NCBI GenBank assembly: GCA_019693395.1
Contig: JAAMXP010000460.1
Span: forward strand, 13,120-77,119
DNA from: Ettlia oleoabundans
Lineage: Eukaryota > Chlorophyta > Chlorophyceae > Chlamydomonadales
Direction of reading: 5' to 3'
DNA length: 64,000 bases
The translations under genes and the position numbers were made by a program. Shown one piece after another: positions 59,428-64,000 of this stretch (position 1 is its first letter; the number at the start of each line of letters is the position of its first letter). A model generated the notes under the pieces. That model ran no database searches. It was given only the letters and a program-made list of their open reading frames with translations, and was not told the DNA's origin.

Positions 59428-62400
59428 TCAGCGCTTGGACGCCTTGCGGCCGCTGGCATTGGGATTGGGTCGCTTACGACTGCCATGCTTGTCGTACACC
59501 TGCCTGGCCTCTTCCTTAGCCTTCAAGCTAGACTTAACAGCCCACAGCTGCTTGCAGTTCTGCCGCCCGGCTTCAGGCGGTACCAGAGGGTGTGGGTAGT
59601 CCTGGCCAATGATGCAGCCGCACTGTCGTTGGATGGCGGTGGGCATCTTCCAGGGTTCTGCAATCCACTCCTTTGGCACGTTGGCCAGCTCAGGAACGTA
59701 CTGCGGACAGCAATGGCAGGCAAAGACATATGGGTAGTACATTCGATGCCAGTGCTGCTGGTGCTGACGGTGTGGCATGAGCATGTTGTGCCCTGAGATA
59801 CCAGTAGCAAGGAGCTGGGCAGATTGCCACCAGCAAAAAAACATATATGGTGATATGCGTTATAATCGTCGGCCCAGCTCAGCCCCTAACCTGTTTAATG
59901 AAGAGTCCCTCGGGGTCATGGTCCAGCACTTGCTTGGTGGGGCTGTACACCCTGTGAGACAAGCAGGGGAGGGATGAAGGAGTCGTAAGGCATGGCAAGA
60001 CTCGTAAGGCATTAGGACCACACAAACGGATCAAATTGATTGACACCTCACACAAGAAGTCCCTGCATTCATTGTTCCCCGGGGCGGTATGTTGACATGC
60101 CTGAAGGCATTGATGCCCGTCGTGCCCGACTGCATCTGCGCCTGCGGGTAGTGGATCCCTGGCTCGTAATCTGCAGGGGGGTGGGAGTGCTTGCAAATAG
60201 GGAACATGACCAACTCCGGTTGTTAACAAGCAGCTAGAACCCGCCCTTGCATCCAGGCACGCCCATCTTGCATTGATGCTTACACCCAGTCTAACCGTGA
60301 CGCCCCCCAATGCAGCGTTACTCCCTAGCTCCCAACCTCAATCACTGGTCCCCTCCTGCCCTACTCACCCACTCAACCCAATCATCGCTCACTCACCCAG
60401 GAAGTGCGGTGCCAGGAAATCTGCGGTGAACTTCCAGTGTATCCATAGATGGTAGGCGGCAAATGAGAAGACCATGGCGCGCATGCGGAAGTTGCACCAC
60501 CCGCTGGCCATGAAGCAGCGCATCACGGCATCCACCAACGGGTAACCTGTGCGGCCCTGGGAAAAGTGCGGAGAGCCATGCAGGTGCCCTTGCAGCGGTG
60601 CCGATTGGCAGAAGATAGCAAGATTTCTGCTGAGCCTGCGACAATGCATACAGTATCCTGCTGCCCTGAAAAATGGTGCCCACAGAGCTGAGCCCTTCGG
60701 CTGAAATGCCCCGGTCAGCCCCATAAATCGGGCCATGGGCAAGTGATGTGTTGCTACATGACAGACAGACCATCCTGCAAGTCCCAGACGTGTTCACCTC
60801 ACCGCCAGCCACCACCCACCTGGCACCAAGCTTGAAACAGCACCGCATCAGGCGCCTCCTCATTTCTTACACCGTCATACGCACGGCACAAGTTTTGCTG
60901 CACCAGACCCTGCTCATCCTCCAGCTTCTGTGTACATGCCATGGCATGGAGGAGCAAGGTGTCAGGATGTTGCTGGCACAGAATTGAGCAGCAGAGTGAA
61001 TACTAGTGAAAGGAAATACAATAAAAATAAACAATAAAATGTGCAGGCTTCGTTTTACGGCTCTTAGCAAAAAAACGTTGAAGCAAGACCTGTTCAACCC
61101 TTATTTGGCACCCGCCTGCATGAAATGGCTCCTCCAGCGCAGCCGAGCGGTGAATGCTGCCAGGTCCTTGAGGCCAACCGCAGCATCGCTGCTGGAAGCT
61201 GCTGCTCCTGCACCTGCACCGGCTTCTGCTCCTGCACGCCCCTCAGCTGCAGCTGCCAAATCGTTTAGGCCTTCCAAGTCATCATCTGCTACCTCTGCAT
61301 CTGCGTCTGTCTCCACTTCGTCTTCCTCATCGCCTTCCCCTCCCCCTGCTTTTCTGCCTTGCTGCCGCCGCCTGTTGCTGCCACCGCTGCGCCTCTTCCC
61401 AGTGCCTGGCTTGCTGGTGCCCCTGCCTTTGGCTGCCCTTAGTGCGTCCGCAATCGCCTTTGTGCGCTGATGCACCTCTCGCAGGCTGATGCAGCCCCAG
61501 GCCAGGTAAGGCGACAGGCGGGAGCAGCCGTCCCACCCGCTGTTTGGGCTGGACATGTTGCGGGAGTAGCCTGCTGCACGATGGGCCAGGAAGGAATCCA
61601 ATAGCTGCTGACCCTGGCTCTCCCCACCTGCAGGCACAGGTTGGGTTGTTGAGGGCATAGGTGACTGAGCCCAAGGTAACTCAAGTGATGGGTATCCACG
61701 GCAGCGTTATTCTGTGAATCTAGTGTTACATTTGTCCCGCCCACACCTTTCATAGCTCCCGGCTTTGGCTCGCCCTGCACCCCAAGCTCTGCAGCACCCA
61801 TCAGCTGTCCATTGGTGAGGCCAGCGACAAAGCGCAGCTTGGCAGGCGGCGGCACCAGGGGCTGTTCCATCAGTTGTGTCCAGCGTTTTGCCCAGCCATC
61901 CCGGGACTGCAGCTTTCGCGCCACTCCTGCTCAGCAAGGCTTGCACAACGAGTTGCTGCTGCAGGAAGCATACTCCATGTGCACATGTTTCTGAATAGAC
62001 CTCCACAGAGCTGCTGCCAGGTTGACCACTGCCTGTCAGACACGCCAAAGGGCACAGGCGATGCCTCACCCGTCTGTGGCCTCTCTGTCCAAGCCACGCC
62101 ATGCTGCTGCGCCCAATGGGCCACAGCCGCATTCCTGGCGGTGATCAGCGGTGTGCCCGTCTCCTCATGACTCCACAGTTGAGCAATCCCCCTCTCCACG
62201 CCAGCTGCCGGCAGCTCCTCTGTATGCAGCACTGTGAGTATATCAACTGCCTCACCGTTTCGCAGCATCAGGCGGCCCCCCAGCTGCTCCAAAGCAGTGC
62301 CCAGCTCCTGCAGGGCAATCAAGATGCCAGCGATTCCATGTAAACGCACACGCATCTGGCGACCAGTGTGCACGCCCAAACGGTAGGACCTACGATACAG

Positions 62401-62602
62401 GCGAAATGTTTGTGACGTGATTACAAACCTGAAGGCTCTCATTGATGAACTGGAAATGGCAATGCCCGAAATCTACTGCTGTCACAACAGAAGGCTCGTA
62501 GATATAGAGCACCACCAACGGCTTGCCGCTCCTGGCGGCCTCCGCCAGTGGCTGGTGGTCACGCAGGCGCAGGTCCCGCTTCAACCACACCACTGCGGCC
62601 AT
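59428..62602 (-). CDS. Cryptochrome/photolyase family flavoprotein
   Basis: This is an FAD-binding member of the cryptochrome/photolyase family, either a DNA photolyase or a blue-light receptor. Exons (minus) are 62429-62602, 62070-62307, 61747-61926, 61116-61627, 60820-60927, 60397-60556, 60101-60170, 59891-59951 and 59428-59700, giving 591 residues. The N-terminal Rossmann domain has AVVWLKRDLRLRDHQPL and LWSHEETG. The FAD domain has GVARKLQSRDGWAKRW, YSRNMSSPNSGWDGCSRLSPYLAWG, HFMQKLEDEQGL, GRTGYPLVDAVMRC, GWCNFRMRAMVFSF, HYPQAQMQSGTTGINAFR, VYSPTKQ and WKMP. An insertion of about 85 residues (KRRSGGSNRRRQQGRK then Gly/Glu/Asp-rich) splits the FAD domain. The tail is basic (KRPNPNASGRKASKR). 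Two introns are GC-AG (61115 and 60100). Photolyase versus cryptochrome activity cannot be decided from this sequence. Confidence 0.9.
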
Positions 62603-63107
62603 ATCCAATAGAGCTGGCCGTGTATGAACCCTCAGTTCTTTTTATGCGGTTGCGGCGTATCACTGCATCACACGGAAACGCAGTGCAAGGCGGGCAATCC
62701 GACAAGCCCAGAAGCTCAGTTTCGCGTCAAGGGTTGAACTGCTTCTATTTGTTTTTCGACTGGTGAGATGCAGCAGGTGTTGCCTCGTCAAGCAATTGCC
62801 AGCATCACCGGTCATAGCAGACGCAGCAGGCGAGGCGCAACTGTCACTGGCGCCAAATATCGAACCTATGACGACCAGAGGTAGAACAGCATCCTACCAA
62901 ACCATTTGCCGTAGAGAACTGAACGGAACAGGCACCCTTTCTGAACGTCAGCCTCAGCACTCGCAAAGCGCTGCACTGTTGACATAATATGGGAAGAGTG
63001 TCAAAGGCATCGCTTGAATGTGGCAACAGTTGACAGGTGTGATTGCACTTTGCAATGCTCCCTGGTAGTACATACAGTAGATAGAGCGGTCGTGTGCAGC
63101 AGAAGTG
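62603..63107. other. Intergenic, photolyase promoter / TruB 3' side
   Basis: About 0.5 kb between two minus-strand genes. Nothing coding is recognised. Confidence 0.45.
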
Positions 63108-63967
63108 TCACCGCACCTCCTCAGCTGCTGTGACTCCATCTGTTTGGCTGGTTAATTCCCCGCTGCCCTCCCGGTCCTTCTGTGACTCCTGCTGCTGCTG
63201 CTGCTGCTTCAAATGCTGCTGGCGCTGCTTATACAGCTGCTGCGCCAGGTGCTGCACGTCCCAGGCTGCCTCAACGCTATACGTTCCAATAGCCTCCCGC
63301 CGCAGCGCAGTCAGGTGTGCCATAGAGCCCAGGGCGCGCCCCAAGTCATGTGCCAGAGAACGAATGTAGGTGCCCTTGCTGCACACCACACGAAAGTGCA
63401 CCGCCTGCGGCTCGGCTGCATCCCGCCACAGGTCAAAGCGCTCCACTGCGAAGGACAAGGCGGCGCCCGACACACACACAACATACGGGGCGGTCAATGT
63501 CGGGGCAGAGCATATATTCCATCTGCAACAAACCCAACATATGCAAAACATCCGCAGCATTCCAAATCCTGATGCAATCGCTGCTCCAGCCACCTGTGAC
63601 TCTCCGCGGCTGTCGCTCCACCTCCTTGCCCTTGCGAGCCGCCTCGTACAGCTTCTGACCCTTCACCTGCACAGCCACAGTGCAAAGAGAGGTTCTGTCT
63701 ACTTCTATGTTGCCTTCTGCTGCAACAAGTTGAGCAAACACGGAAAGGCTAAGACCGGCATTGAAATGGGCCGCTTTAGCATTGGCAATGCGGCGTCAGC
63801 ATTCTTGATGAGTGAACGCCGTCCGCGTGCCACATGACACCTTGCAACACACACCACGGCCGCAGCACCACCTGGCTAGCAGTACCGCACCTTGATTGCC
63901 GAGTACATGGGAGGCAGCTGCTGAATCTCGCCAACCAGACCCTTCCGCGCCCGCATCAGATCTTCGT
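63108..63967 (-). CDS. TruB-type tRNA pseudouridine synthase, 3' part only
   Basis: TruB-family enzymes convert U55 of tRNA to pseudouridine. Three exons are inside the window (minus): 63891-63967, 63594-63666 and 63108-63445. The gene continues past the right edge. Visible blocks are [14 protein letters not shown] followed by [29 protein letters not shown], and [21 protein letters not shown], the conserved C-terminal part of the catalytic domain, then [17 protein letters not shown]. The catalytic Asp lies upstream and is not in the window. The last about 45 residues contain a Gln run (QQQQQQ) and a polar tail beyond the bacterial fold. The organelle or cytosolic location cannot be judged without the N-terminus. 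Confidence 0.9.
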
Positions 63968-64000
63968 CTGCACACACAAACAAACTGCAAGCGCATCAGA

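Overview
This window is nuclear DNA of a photosynthetic eukaryote, most likely a chlorophyte green alga. A scenedesmacean-like (Sphaeropleales) source is my inference from codon and base composition and cannot be proven here. The evidence is GC-rich, intron-dense genes (typically 3 to 14 introns, acceptors nearly always TGCAG or CGCAG), chloroplast-related genes (TGD4, a glutamyl-tRNA reductase-binding protein), a plant-type CENP-C motif and a plant-type HMG-box protein. I see no bacterial operons, phage, CRISPR array, transposon or confident tRNA gene. Four N-runs (12789-12828, 28053-28093, 45214-45266, 46629-46630) all fall inside introns.

Layout, left to right: a small acidic hypothetical protein (-); CENP-C (+); the mRNA export factor RAE1 (-); a TMEM245-like membrane protein (-); a TMEM135-like membrane protein (+) followed 111 bp later by an Mpv17/PMP22 protein (+); a protein kinase with reading-frame problems (-); an HMG-box protein that carries the plant ARID-HMG 'GVLY' module but no ARID (-); RFC3 (-); a secreted polysaccharide deacetylase (+); an F-box/cyclin protein (+); the rRNA-processing factor EFG1 (-); the lipid-transfer protein TGD4 (-); the replicative helicase subunit MCM7 (-), divergent from S-formylglutathione hydrolase (+); an AMFR/gp78-like RING E3 ligase (-); a glutamyl-tRNA reductase-binding protein (+); a cryptochrome/photolyase family flavoprotein (-); and the 3' part of a TruB pseudouridine synthase (-).

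I built the exon models by hand from splice signals, reading phase and family conservation. For almost every gene the exon lengths sum to an exact multiple of three. The genes are functionally mixed, but the chromosome-cycle theme recurs: kinetochore (CENP-C), clamp loader (RFC3), helicase (MCM7), F-box cyclin. ER quality control, lipid traffic, tetrapyrrole control and formaldehyde detoxification are represented by single genes.

The most unusual observations are these. About 11 of roughly 116 modelled introns are GC-AG, far above the usual level. MCM7 has lost all four zinc-ribbon cysteines while its ATPase motifs are intact. The kinase has an in-frame TGA in its activation segment and no in-frame start codon. 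CENP-C ends shortly after the CENP-C motif, with no cupin. About 30 percent of introns have AG|GT at both junctions. I did not find a clearly new multigene system in this window.
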